This document shows, in pieces, positions 55,257-64,000 of a DNA stretch of 64,000 bases. Made by a program: the position numbers and the translations under genes. The DNA is from Ehrlichia ruminantium str. Welgevonden (GTDB taxonomy: Bacteria > Pseudomonadota > Alphaproteobacteria > Rickettsiales > Anaplasmataceae). The notes beneath the pieces were generated by a model. It saw only the letters and a list, made by a program, of their open reading frames with translations. It was not told the DNA's origin and did no database searches. The stretch spans positions 1,232,655 to 1,296,654 of the forward strand of contig NC_005295.2 of NCBI RefSeq assembly GCF_000026005.1, read 5' to 3'. Position 1 is the first letter of the stretch; each line of letters begins with the position of its first letter.

Positions 55257-56246
55257 ATGACAACAGACCATATACACAACTTGACAAAGCAACAACTAAT
55301 AAATTGCTATCATGACATGTTGCTAATACGCAGATTCGAAGAAAAATCTGGACAATTATATGGAATGGGGCTTATAGGTGGGTTCTGTCACCTGTATATA
55401 GGCCAGGAAGCAATAGCAGTTGGTATACAACATTCAATAATAGAAGGAGATTCTATCATTACTAGTTATAGAGATCATGGTTTTATGCTTTCTTCTGGTA
55501 CCGATCCAAAATATGTAATGGCAGAACTTATGGGCAAAAGTACCGGATGTTCAGGAGGTAAAGGTGGCTCTATGCATATGTTCAACATAGAAAAACAATT
55601 CTTTGGAGGACATGGTATCGTAGGTGCACAAGTTCCTATAGGTACAGGAATTGCTCTTGCTAACAAATACAAAAAAAATAACAACGTGGTTTTTACATGC
55701 TTTGGAGATGGAGCTACTAACCAAGGACAAGTATATGAAGCTTTTAATATGGCTGCACTCTGGAAATTACCAGTAGTATATGTTATTGAGAATAATGAAT
55801 ATGCAATGGGTACATCAGTATCTAGATCATCTTATATTACAGATTTATATAAAAAAGGAGAAAGTTTTGGTATACCAGGATATCAAATAGATGGAATGGA
55901 TTTATTTGCAGTAATAAAAGCAGCAACTGATGCAGCAGCTTATTGTAGAGAACAAAACGGACCTATTTTATTAGAGATGAAGACATACCGCTACAGAGGA
56001 CATTCTATGTCAGATCCAGCAAAATATAGATCAAAAGAAGAAGTGGAAAAAGTGAAAGAAGAAAAAGACCCATTGATAAACTTAAAAAATTATATGATAT
56101 CCAACAAAATCATATCCGAAGAGGATTGCAATAAATATGATAAAGAAATTCGCAATATCGTAAAAGAATCTGTAGAATTTTCTCAAAACAGTAGCGAACC
56201 AGCAGTAAATACATTATATACTGATGTATATAAAAACACAGATTAA
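55257..56246 (+). CDS. pdhA: Pyruvate dehydrogenase E1 component, alpha subunit
   Basis: The 329-residue alpha chain of the heterotetrameric E1, which decarboxylates pyruvate with thiamine diphosphate. The TPP motif is GDGATNQGQVYEAFN continuing to ENNEYAMGTS, with the expected spacing of GDG to NN. YRGHSMSDPAKYRSKEEV is the phosphorylation-loop region of the family, and RRFEEKSGQLYGMGLIGGFCHLYIGQEA the N-terminal signature. AAGG 6 nt before the ATG sets the start. pdhB is not in the following 4 kb, so unlike in many bacteria the E1 genes are split here. Confidence 0.96.
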   Translation: MTTDHIHNLTKQQLINCYHDMLLIRRFEEKSGQLYGMGLIGGFCHLYIGQEAIAVGIQHSIIEGDSIITSYRDHGFMLSSGTDPKYVMAELMGKSTGCSGGKGGSMHMFNIEKQFFGGHGIVGAQVPIGTGIALANKYKKNNNVVFTCFGDGATNQGQVYEAFNMAALWKLPVVYVIENNEYAMGTSVSRSSYITDLYKKGESFGIPGYQIDGMDLFAVIKAATDAAAYCREQNGPILLEMKTYRYRGHSMSDPAKYRSKEEVEKVKEEKDPLINLKNYMISNKIISEEDCNKYDKEIRNIVKESVEFSQNSSEPAVNTLYTDVYKNTD

Positions 56247-56393
56247 GATAGAAAATACATATCATGATACAACTGACAATAATTTAAACATATAACACTA
56301 AAATTAAACATTTATACTAAATCTGCATGGAATTGTTGCAAGTTACAATATTAGTGCTAAAATTAAGTGTTATGTATCTTATAAAAGCACAAA

Positions 56394-57170
56394 ATGAAAA
56401 ATTTAGTAGTAATTTTTATTTTGCTTCTACTAAGCAGTAACATTTGTTTTGCAAAGCAGGAAGTACGTACTATAGCTGAAGATGATCATATTAAGGTTAT
56501 GACTTATAATCCTCATTCAATACATCAATATGTAGGATTCTATGGCTATCAATCTAGTATATTGTTTGAAGATGGAGAAACAATCGATACAATATCTATG
56601 GGTGATTCAACCGGTTGGCAGTTAATCCCAAAAGGTAACCGACTATTTATTAAACCTGTCGCAGATAAAGCAAATACTAATGCAACTATCATAACAAATA
56701 AACGAGTATATTATTTTGAGTTCCTTGCAGATGAAGCTACAGGACTTGACGATCCTAGGTTAGCTTATGAAGTAAGGTTTTTATATTCTTCTACTGAAAA
56801 CTTTACACCAGATAGCTCAGGAATGGTTTTCCCAGTAGAACAAGCTAATATTCCAGATTTAACTGATATTGAAACTGCAAAAAAAGGCTTAAATTTTGAC
56901 TATCTAGTTTCACACAATAGAGGAAGTCAAAGAATAGTTCCTTTAAAAGTCTTTGATGATCATCAATTTACTTACATGCAGTTTGCACACATTAATGCGG
57001 ATTTACCTTCTATATTTACTGTAGACTCAGAAGGATATGAATCATTAATTAATTTTCGAGTGTCTGGTGATTATGTAATTATTGAAAGAGTTAGTGATGC
57101 ATTCACATTACGTTATGGTTCAGATACAGTATGTGTGTTTAATAACAAGTACAATAAAAAGAAACGCTAG
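56394..57170 (+). CDS. virB9: Type IV secretion protein VirB9, stand-alone copy
   Basis: A 258-residue VirB9/TrbG/CagX protein, part of the outer-membrane core of the vir-type secretion system that moves effectors into host cells. A signal peptide (1-20, ending CFA/KQ) is followed by the N-terminal domain with VGFYGYQSSILFEDGETIDTI, the linker, and the C-terminal domain with NFDYLVSHN..IVPLKVFDDHQFTYMQF and SGDYVIIERVSDAFTLRYG, the segment that contacts VirB7/VirB10. It is not flanked by other virB genes, so it is likely the dispersed second copy (VirB9-2) known in Anaplasmataceae. trxA follows 90 bp downstream. Confidence 0.93.
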   Translation: MKNLVVIFILLLLSSNICFAKQEVRTIAEDDHIKVMTYNPHSIHQYVGFYGYQSSILFEDGETIDTISMGDSTGWQLIPKGNRLFIKPVADKANTNATIITNKRVYYFEFLADEATGLDDPRLAYEVRFLYSSTENFTPDSSGMVFPVEQANIPDLTDIETAKKGLNFDYLVSHNRGSQRIVPLKVFDDHQFTYMQFAHINADLPSIFTVDSEGYESLINFRVSGDYVIIERVSDAFTLRYGSDTVCVFNNKYNKKKR

Positions 57171-57260
57171 GTAGTAACGATTTTTTATGATTGTTCTTGA
57201 TATAATTAACAACTACTTTACAATATGTGAAAAATTTGTACTTAACTAGGTGGTATTATA

Positions 57261-57584
57261 ATGATTGAACAGATTGAAGATAGTGATTTTCAAAGTAAGG
57301 TTATTTCTTGTAAAGAAGACATTTTGATTTTAGTAGATTTTTGGGCTCCGTGGTGTGGACCTTGTAAAAGTTTAGAACCTCAATTAGAAAAGTTAGCCAA
57401 TCAGTATGCTGATAAAATTAAAATTTATAAGTTAAGTATCGATAATAATCAAGATGTTGCTATTCAGTATGGTGTTAGTGCAGTACCCACTATACTAATG
57501 TTTAAAAATGGAAAAAAATTAGCACAAGTAATTGGGGCTGATATTTCCAGAATAATTCTTGAATTAAACAACTATATAAGCTAA
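57261..57584 (+). CDS. trxA: Thioredoxin
   Basis: A 107-residue thioredoxin, a cytosolic dithiol reductant. The active site WCGPCK has C32 and C35, preceded by VDFWAP, and the cis-proline loop is SAVPTILMFKNG. A strong AGGTGG box (57248-57253) lies 7 nt before the ATG. Its plus-strand sequence is richer in T than its neighbours, but its codon use looks ordinary. It follows virB9 by 90 bp and may have its own promoter. Confidence 0.96.
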   Translation: MIEQIEDSDFQSKVISCKEDILILVDFWAPWCGPCKSLEPQLEKLANQYADKIKIYKLSIDNNQDVAIQYGVSAVPTILMFKNGKKLAQVIGADISRIILELNNYIS

Positions 57585-58003
57585 ACAACAAGGAACATAA
57601 AGTTTGCATAACAGTATGTTTATTTATTATTCTATGTCCTATTTGCATATAGCATTTAGCAGTTTATTGTAGAAAAATATTGTTATAGCATTATAATTAA
57701 ATCTTGCTACACTGATGTCCTTAGTAGGAAATAGGATTGTTTACATACAAGCCTAAGTACTGAATAAATTAAAAACAACATTATTGTACTATTTAAATAA
57801 TAGCAATACCATCAAAGTTATACAGTAACAGCAAATATGTGTAGCAATATATAACCACTCATATAAATTAAGTATTCAAGTATCTTTTTTATATACAATA
57901 TCGCTAGAAATTACAGGTCTATTATCAATAAGTAATCAGCATTTCTATAAAAAACAAACCCTTCGCATCAATAAGTATCAAATATAAAAAAACTAAGCTT
58001 GTT
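57585..58003. other. Intergenic, degenerate repeat-like sequence at its end
   Basis: About 420 bp after trxA. The last part resembles weakened units of the following 99-bp array ('tatcaaatataaaaaaacta'). Confidence 0.5.
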
Positions 58004-58705
58004 ATATAAAATAACCATACCAACAAAGACCATACAACTTAGCAAATAATCAACACTTTAATAAAAACAAAATGCAGCTTGTCATATATACATCAATATC
58101 AAATATAAAATAACCATACCAGCAAAAATCATATAACTTAGCAAATAATCAACACTTTAATAAAAACAAAATGCAGCTTGTCATATATACATCAATATTA
58201 AATATAAAATAACCATACCAGCAAAAATCATATAACTTAGTAAATAATCAACACTTTAATAAAAACAAAATGCAGCTTGTCATATATACATTAATATTAA
58301 ATATAAAATAACCATACCAGCAAAAATCATATAACTTAGTAAATAATCAACACTTTAATAAAAACAAAATGCAGCTTGTCGTATATACATCAATATTAAA
58401 TATAAAATAACCATACCAGCAAAAATCATATAACTTAGTAAATAATCAACACTTTAATAAAAATAAAATGCAATTTGTCATATATACATCAATATTAAAT
58501 ATAAAATAACCATACCAGCAAAAATCATATAACTTAGCAAATAATCAACACTTTAATAAAAACAAAATGCAGCTTGTCATATATACATCAATATTAAATA
58601 ATAAAATAACCATACCAGCAAAAATCATATAACTTAGTAAATAATCAACACTTTAATAAAAATAAAATGCAATTTGTCATATATACATCAATATTAAATA
58701 TAAAA
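58004..58705. repeat. Tandem repeat, 99-bp unit, 7 copies
   Basis: 'aatgcagcttgtc' (or aatgcaatttgtc) occurs at 58071, 58170, 58269, 58368, 58467, 58566 and 58666, so the period is 99 bp (100 at the last step). Copies are nearly identical, with two alternating variants (cagctt / caattt, agcaaat / agtaaat). Weaker copies continue to either side, to about 57950 and 58850. Non-coding. Confidence 0.95.
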
Positions 58706-59508
58706 AACTATATCATTAAAGATCATATGATCTAGTCAATAATCAACATTTCTACAGGAACATAACCTTTGATATATCAATAAGTATCAAATATAAAAAA
58801 ATAACAAATTCAACATATAAAATAACTACGGCATCAGAAATTATATTAGAAGGATAATTAATATGTAAATTAGAATATTTAGTAACTTTTTTAGTACATA
58901 TATTCAAATACTAAACTTATAAAAATACTATTATCTTTCAAATAACCATAATATTCAGCTATATCACAATAAATAAATGTTCATAACATATAATCAATAG
59001 AAAAATAAATTTTCTATACAAAAACAAGAAGAATATTAATTAGCTTCCCTTTAGCAATACAAAATATTAACAATATAAATTAATATAATACAATAAAAAG
59101 ATATGATACAAATGTTAATACGATCATATATTTAAAACATTACGCATTTATATATTGGCTATAATGGAAAAGAATTATTTCCATTTTCTCCATTTTAAAA
59201 CCATTAAAAGTATATTTTAGTAATTTTATGTAAGATGTTGTATGTCTTATTTGATATCAGTTGTAATACTAGATGTGCATAATTATAATAACAGAAAAAT
59301 TTTTTTTCACATGTGAATTATATAATTACATTAGAAAATCCTCCCAATTCTAAAGTTATCGAAAACATATTGTGATCGTTTTATGAAAAATAATATTTAC
59401 TATTAAACAATTTTAGTATTAATCACAAGTTACAAGTATGTTACCTGAATATAAACATTAAAGCATTTTTAGATAATATAACAAACATAATTATGAACCT
59501 TGAGATTC
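58706..59508. other. Intergenic, no gene seen
   Basis: About 800 bp between the 99-bp array and mtaB. It begins with faded repeat units; the rest holds nothing recognised. Confidence 0.5.
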
Positions 59509-60750
59509 TCACAATTTTAAAACTTCAGCAATCAAATAGTTACCTTCAACTGCTTTTACCATCACTTCAACAACACTCTGTAACTGAACATCTTGACTAA
59601 AAAACTTAACCAAAGCAAAATTTTCTGCTCTACCAATACCTGATTTTTCAACAACAATACTTTGCCTTGTATGTAACAGGGTATTATAAAAACTTTTCAA
59701 TCTTTTCTCAGAAATTTCCCATAAATATTTTGTACGTCTCTTCCTAACCTCTGGTGAAACCTGAGGCATCCTAGCAGCTGGAGTACCTTCTCTAGCTGAA
59801 TATGGAAATATATGCAAATATGAAATATTTGCTTCTTCTATCAATTTAACAGTATCATTAAACATATCTTCTGTCTCTGTTGGAAATCCGACAATAATAT
59901 CAGCTCCAAATACTATGTCTTTTCTCATGCCACTTACTCTATTACAAAATTCCACTACCTGTTCTCTATTATGTCTACGTTTCATCCTTTTAAGAATTAA
60001 ATTATTTCCAGATTGCAAGCTTAAATGCAAATGTGGCATAAACCTAGGTTCATTTCCAATAATATCAATAAGATCATCTTCTATCTCTGCTACATCTATA
60101 GACGATAACCTTAATCTACGTAACTGTGGTATAGCTCCTAATACCCTCTTTATCATAACACCAAGCATACGTTGACCATAGATATCGATACCAAAATCAC
60201 TAATATCTACACCAGTAAAAACAACTTCATTATATCCATTATTAACACAATCTTTTACTTGAGTTATAATATCTTCAATATGTAGGGAACGATTATTACC
60301 TCTTGCTTTAGTAATAACACAAAAAGTACATTCATGATTACACCCATTTTGTATTTCAATCAATGCTCTAGATTTACCAGGAAACTGTTTTATTGAATCT
60401 TTTATAACTTTTCTTGAACTACCTATATTTCCTACAATAACTTTATCAGCAGTAATATAACTTTCATATTTCAGTTTATCTTCATTCCCTAAAACCTTAA
60501 CTACACCTGGCATACTCATATATGATTCTGGATTTAATTGAGCAGCACATCCTGCTACAATTATTTTAACATTAGCATTATTATTATAAAGTTTACGTAT
60601 TTTGGCTTTTACTTGACGTTCTGCTTCACTAGTAACAGCACAAGTATGCACAACAATAACATCATCTAGTTCTGCTTTTTTTAAATTATTTTTTATAACT
60701 TCACTTTCATAAAAATTTAATCTGCACCCAAAAGTAATTACTTCACTCAT
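59509..60750 (-). CDS. mtaB: tRNA t6A methylthiotransferase, MtaB-type
   Basis: A 413-residue radical-SAM methylthiotransferase that turns t6A37 into ms2t6A in tRNAs reading ANN codons. The N-terminal UPF0004 domain has cysteines C9, C37 and C68 (TFGCRLN, HTCAVT, AGCAAQ) for one iron-sulfur cluster. The radical-SAM motif is C137-x3-C141-x2-C144 in GCNHECTFCVIT. GADIIVGFPTE and HIFPYSAREGTPAARMPQV belong to the core. The C-terminal TRAM-like part is shorter. The HTCAVT-AGCAAQ spelling fits MtaB rather than MiaB. It stands alone on the minus strand. Confidence 0.88.
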   Translation of the reverse strand: MSEVITFGCRLNFYESEVIKNNLKKAELDDVIVVHTCAVTSEAERQVKAKIRKLYNNNANVKIIVAGCAAQLNPESYMSMPGVVKVLGNEDKLKYESYITADKVIVGNIGSSRKVIKDSIKQFPGKSRALIEIQNGCNHECTFCVITKARGNNRSLHIEDIITQVKDCVNNGYNEVVFTGVDISDFGIDIYGQRMLGVMIKRVLGAIPQLRRLRLSSIDVAEIEDDLIDIIGNEPRFMPHLHLSLQSGNNLILKRMKRRHNREQVVEFCNRVSGMRKDIVFGADIIVGFPTETEDMFNDTVKLIEEANISYLHIFPYSAREGTPAARMPQVSPEVRKRRTKYLWEISEKRLKSFYNTLLHTRQSIVVEKSGIGRAENFALVKFFSQDVQLQSVVEVMVKAVEGNYLIAEVLKL

Positions 60751-61778
60751 TACATTCTCTAACTATTAAGTTATTTATATAAAATTAAACACTGTTTAGC
60801 AGTATCATATACTTTAAATTAACTTGATTAAAATTATTTATTTGCGTTTGCACAAAACTTATTTTGTCAATTACCTAATAAAACCACAAAAATTTTACCA
60901 ATTAATCACTATTATAACACTTATCATAACATTTTTATAATGTACTGATAAACATACATAATTCTATTACCAAAGTCCCTTTCATAGGACTTTATAGCCT
61001 ATGTAAAGTAAACTACAACTTAAATAGAGTTATCATTTATTTAGAAGTAAGTCTGTATTACTCAACAAAACATGCATTTTCTATACTAACAATACACTCA
61101 TATATATCATGACATCAACGGAAAAATTTATTCAACTTAAATAATAAGAGATAAGAAAAGCAGTTATTTATTGATTGTATACTATAGTGAATGTTGTCTA
61201 CTTGTATAAAGTTAAAAACAATTTATTCCTTATACTAGACTTTATTATGATATATCATCACACCTATATCTTATTAAGTAATGTTTTACTTTATTTATCA
61301 TATTCTTTCTTGTATCTTATTTGCTATTACTTTTAATTCTATCTAATATTTTTTTCACTTTATTACAATATTATTTAATTATGTACTAATCCTAAATGAA
61401 TGTATTATAGAAATAAAAAAACTAGATAATTCTTCAATGCAAAAAATTTGATAGCAAAATAACATTTCATATAGTTCAAATGAAAAAAACTACCATATAA
61501 ATACATCTTTTACTTATATATTTGAACTCTTAGTCTAATCACATATCTTTATTAATAGTAAAAGACTATAAAAACTTTACTTTACAAATCACCTATCTTT
61601 AGCATACTTATTATACTTAACAACAATGCTGAATAATAGTGATCTTATAACATAAACTTAAAAACACATAACTTTCTTTCTTCTTATTGTACAAAGTTTT
61701 TAATTTGTAATACAAAATAATCTTTCACACATATACAAACTATCTACCCTAAAACAAGTATCTATTGAAATGTTTAAT
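60751..61778. other. Long intergenic region, one short dyad
   Basis: About 1 kb. AAAGTCC (60972-60978) pairs with GGACTTT (60987-60993) upstream of mtaB. No gene or RNA seen. Confidence 0.5.
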
Positions 61779-61967
61779 TTATTCTCTAATTTCAATTTTG
61801 AGTTCTATATCTTCAATAACTTTATTACAGTACTCATATAATTCTTTACCACGACTATATAGTTCAACACTTCTAGTTAAACTTACTTCTCCAGATTCCA
61901 ATTCTTGCACTATGGACTCTAACTGCTGTATAGCAGATTCAAAAGTATACTCATCATTAATAGACAT
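61779..61967 (-). CDS. xseB: Exodeoxyribonuclease VII small subunit
   Basis: A 62-residue protein with the XseB pattern: FESAIQQLESIVQELESGEVSLTRSVELYSRGKELYEYC, two helices that bind the large subunit XseA. The complex degrades single-stranded DNA. Length is slightly below the usual 70-80 aa because the C-terminus is short. It is divergent from the NDUFS4-like gene, 64 bp away. Confidence 0.9.
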   Translation of the reverse strand: MSINDEYTFESAIQQLESIVQELESGEVSLTRSVELYSRGKELYEYCNKVIEDIELKIEIRE

Positions 61968-62031
61968 AAACTATTATTTAGTATATAATTTATAAGGTAA
62001 CAGTTTTTTTATAGAAGAACAAGTATCAAAC

Positions 62032-62325
62032 ATGTATGCAAAAATATACAGACCAACTAAAAGCGTTATGCAGTCTGGAAAAAACAAATCTAAAACATGG
62101 AAATTAGAATTTGGACCATCAAATACTCAATACATAGAACCATTAATGCAATGGACTGGTTCTTGTGATACAATGCAACAAGTTTCTTTATTCTTTGCAA
62201 CTAAAGAGCAGGCTATTGCATATGCAAATGCACACAATATTAAACATATAGTATTACAGGAATATTCACAAACTATAGCTCCAAAATCCTACGCTGACAA
62301 TTTTACAAGACTGAGGGGAATATAA
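62032..62325 (+). CDS. Complex I accessory protein, NDUFS4/ETC-C1 type
   Basis: A 97-residue protein of the small alphaproteobacterial family related to the mitochondrial 18-kDa (NDUFS4) subunit of NADH dehydrogenase. Pattern: MYAKIYRPTKSVMQSGKNKSKTWKLEF (1-27), then MQWTGSCDTMQQVSLFFATKEQAIAYA, and the end PKSYADNFTRLRG, close to the family's K-SYADNF-R consensus. It helps complex I stability in mitochondria. It is divergent from xseB and stands before 640 bp of empty DNA. Confidence 0.85.
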   Translation: MYAKIYRPTKSVMQSGKNKSKTWKLEFGPSNTQYIEPLMQWTGSCDTMQQVSLFFATKEQAIAYANAHNIKHIVLQEYSQTIAPKSYADNFTRLRGI

Positions 62326-62967
62326 TAAACAAGCCATATACTGATATTGGTACTTTTTTATTTTATAATTGATAAACTTAGTAATATACAATAAAACTCT
62401 ATAGTTTTATAATAAAGTTATATAAGCCATTATGATAATAAATTATCATTTCTTTTTACTCAATCATAATATCAAGTAAGTTAGTAATTATAACATTGTC
62501 AAATAGCGATATATATATAACATACCTGAAATATTATATTTAAAAAATTTTCATATTTTTATATTGTTACCAATACAAAAACTTTATATTTAGCAATTTG
62601 CTTAAAACATGAGAATAATCATATAACCAAAATATGCTATTATCTATATACAAAAAACTCATTTCATAGTTAACAATTATACTATGACAAAACTATATTA
62701 ATAATACCTACTATAGTTTTTTATAACACTCCATTACATATTAACTGAATACCAATGATGGAGTTATACAACATATCATATGATGAACACTGTAAATTTA
62801 ATGGTTATTTAATACACTATGTCTAATATTAACTTATTAACTAATTGATGACTGCATTTTTCCCAGTTATCAAACTTTAACTGGCAGATGTATTTTTCAC
62901 AATTCTATAGTTGTAAAGCAATTCATATTTATGCTACAGTATCCTATTAGTATCACATTAAAAAATT
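62326..62967. other. Intergenic before the AEC permease gene
   Basis: 642 bp with no gene; a terminator-like hairpin lies at 62432-62456. Confidence 0.5.
62432..62456 (+). terminator. Terminator-like hairpin after the NDUFS4-like gene
   Basis: ATGATAAT pairs with ATTATCAT around a two-base loop and is followed by TTCTTTTT. The stem is AT-rich and lies about 107 bp after the stop codon, so it is only a candidate. Confidence 0.4.
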
Positions 62968-63882
62968 ATGTTCTCAGTCCTACTACTCAAGATCTTACCT
63001 GTATATATAACAGTACTGTTAGGGTTTATTGCAGGTAAATTCTTAAAGATAGACAGTCCTAGCATAGCAAAATTATTGTTTTATATTGTAGGACCACTTG
63101 TAATATTCTTTGGTATATCACAGGTAAATATCAACCCAGAAATCCTTTCCTTACCACTCCTAACATGTCTAATATGTTGTATAATGTCAGCTGTAGTATA
63201 TTACACATCTGCCCTAGTGTTTAGAGATAACACAAGAAATATCCTAGCATTCAGTTCAGGAAGTTCTAGCATGGGTTTTTTTGGTCTACCTCTAGCTCTT
63301 GCAATGTTTGATGATAATACAGTATCAATATATTTATTCTGCTATGTAGGAATGTTAATATTTGAAAACAGCTTTGGTTTTTATCTTGCAACTCAGGGAA
63401 TATATACCACTAAAACATGTATAATGAAATTAATAATGTTGCCAGCAATATATGCTGCTATTGCGGCATTATCTTGTAGTTACTTTCATATACATATTCC
63501 AACTTTTCTATCTGATTTTGCAGTAAACATTAGAGGTACTTATGTTATACTGGGAATGATGTTATTAGGTGTAGCTGTTGCAAACATAAAGAGTTTAAGT
63601 ATAGACTGGAAACTCATTTCCCTAGCTGTAATAATAAAATATATACTCTGGCCTGCCTTGGTAATTGGGTACATTGTAATAGATAAACTCACAATACAAC
63701 TATACGATAATGACATATACAGAGCACTAATACTCATAGCAATAGTACCAATGTCAGGTACTAGCATAATATTAGCAACAATATTAAATAATAATCCTGA
63801 TAAAATAGCACTTATGTTACTAGTAAATACCATTATAGGATTATTCTATGTACCTATGATGATTTCATTATTATTATCGTAA
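62968..63882 (+). CDS. AEC-family permease
   Basis: A 304-residue protein with about ten hydrophobic spans, of the auxin-efflux-carrier (AEC) family of secondary transporters. The N-terminal repeat has PVYITVLLGFIAGKFLKI and LLFYIVGPLVIFFGI; the middle FSSGSSSMGFFGLPLALAMF with the family's N/G-xx-G-LPL pattern; and the C-terminal half IVPMSGTSIILATILNN. Members export or import organic acids; the substrate here is unknown. It starts ATG at 62968 and stands alone. Confidence 0.85.
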   Translation: MFSVLLLKILPVYITVLLGFIAGKFLKIDSPSIAKLLFYIVGPLVIFFGISQVNINPEILSLPLLTCLICCIMSAVVYYTSALVFRDNTRNILAFSSGSSSMGFFGLPLALAMFDDNTVSIYLFCYVGMLIFENSFGFYLATQGIYTTKTCIMKLIMLPAIYAAIAALSCSYFHIHIPTFLSDFAVNIRGTYVILGMMLLGVAVANIKSLSIDWKLISLAVIIKYILWPALVIGYIVIDKLTIQLYDNDIYRALILIAIVPMSGTSIILATILNNNPDKIALMLLVNTIIGLFYVPMMISLLLS

Positions 63883-64000
63883 AAATATTAAACACATACA
63901 AGATATTATTTTATTACAATACATGTTTAATATGCAATCTTATGAACGTTAATTATATGGAATACATAAGTAAGTACACAACTTTTCATCAATATAAAAT

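Overview
The window reads as a chromosome segment of an obligate intracellular alphaproteobacterium of the family Anaplasmataceae, most likely Ehrlichia and probably E. ruminantium. Grounds: very AT-rich DNA; only about 47% of the bases encode protein; large intergenic tandem repeats with periods near 99, 137, 212, 226 and 238 bp; a 23S-5S rRNA pair with no 16S gene beside it; a stand-alone virB9; and a reduced housekeeping set. The genus is an inference from gene content and style. No database was searched.

Layout. 1-7.3 kb: frr (cut by the window edge) and pyrH, a 137-bp tandem repeat, an AsmA/YhdP-like envelope protein and rnhA, all on the minus strand. 7.3-12.1 kb: mostly non-coding, with two small one-pass membrane proteins that share a C-terminal motif; one carries an A12 tract. 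12.1-15.5 kb: mfd. 15.5-18.1 kb: non-coding, with four copies of a 226-bp repeat. 18.1-32.6 kb: an accessory island of small one-pass membrane proteins with long polar, acidic or proline-rich tails. 32.9-48.5 kb: housekeeping genes ribE, a nitronate monooxygenase-like flavoprotein, an M16 processing peptidase, dsbA-like, secB / Tim44-like (divergent), an MFS transporter with tmk, fabD, rpmE-nadK and guaB. 50.9-53.9 kb: 5S and 23S rRNA on the minus strand. 54.2-57.6 kb: alpha/beta hydrolase, pdhA, virB9 and trxA. 58-58.7 kb: a 99-bp tandem repeat. 59.5-63.9 kb: mtaB-like, xseB, an NDUFS4/ETC-C1-type protein and an AEC-family permease.

The most interesting region is the 18-32.6 kb island. It holds two paralogous sets. 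One, on the minus strand (19.2, 20.3 and 22.6 kb, plus a decayed copy at 21.6 kb), has a Ser/Thr/Asn-rich N-terminal region, one membrane span and a conserved DSG-[YC]-G-[SDE] motif, with tyrosine motifs near the C-terminus. The other, on the plus strand (28.8, 29.9 and 31.0 kb), has one long membrane span followed by repeated PPxY motifs, and in one member also PSAPP. These resemble host short linear motifs: beta-TrCP degron, SH2/EPIYA-like, NEDD4-WW and TSG101. The plus-strand set lies in a segment of about 4.5 kb (27.1-31.65 kb) where base skew flips to G/T-rich while both flanks are A/C-rich. This suggests a fairly recent inversion of part of a once co-directional gene array. The effector role is inference.
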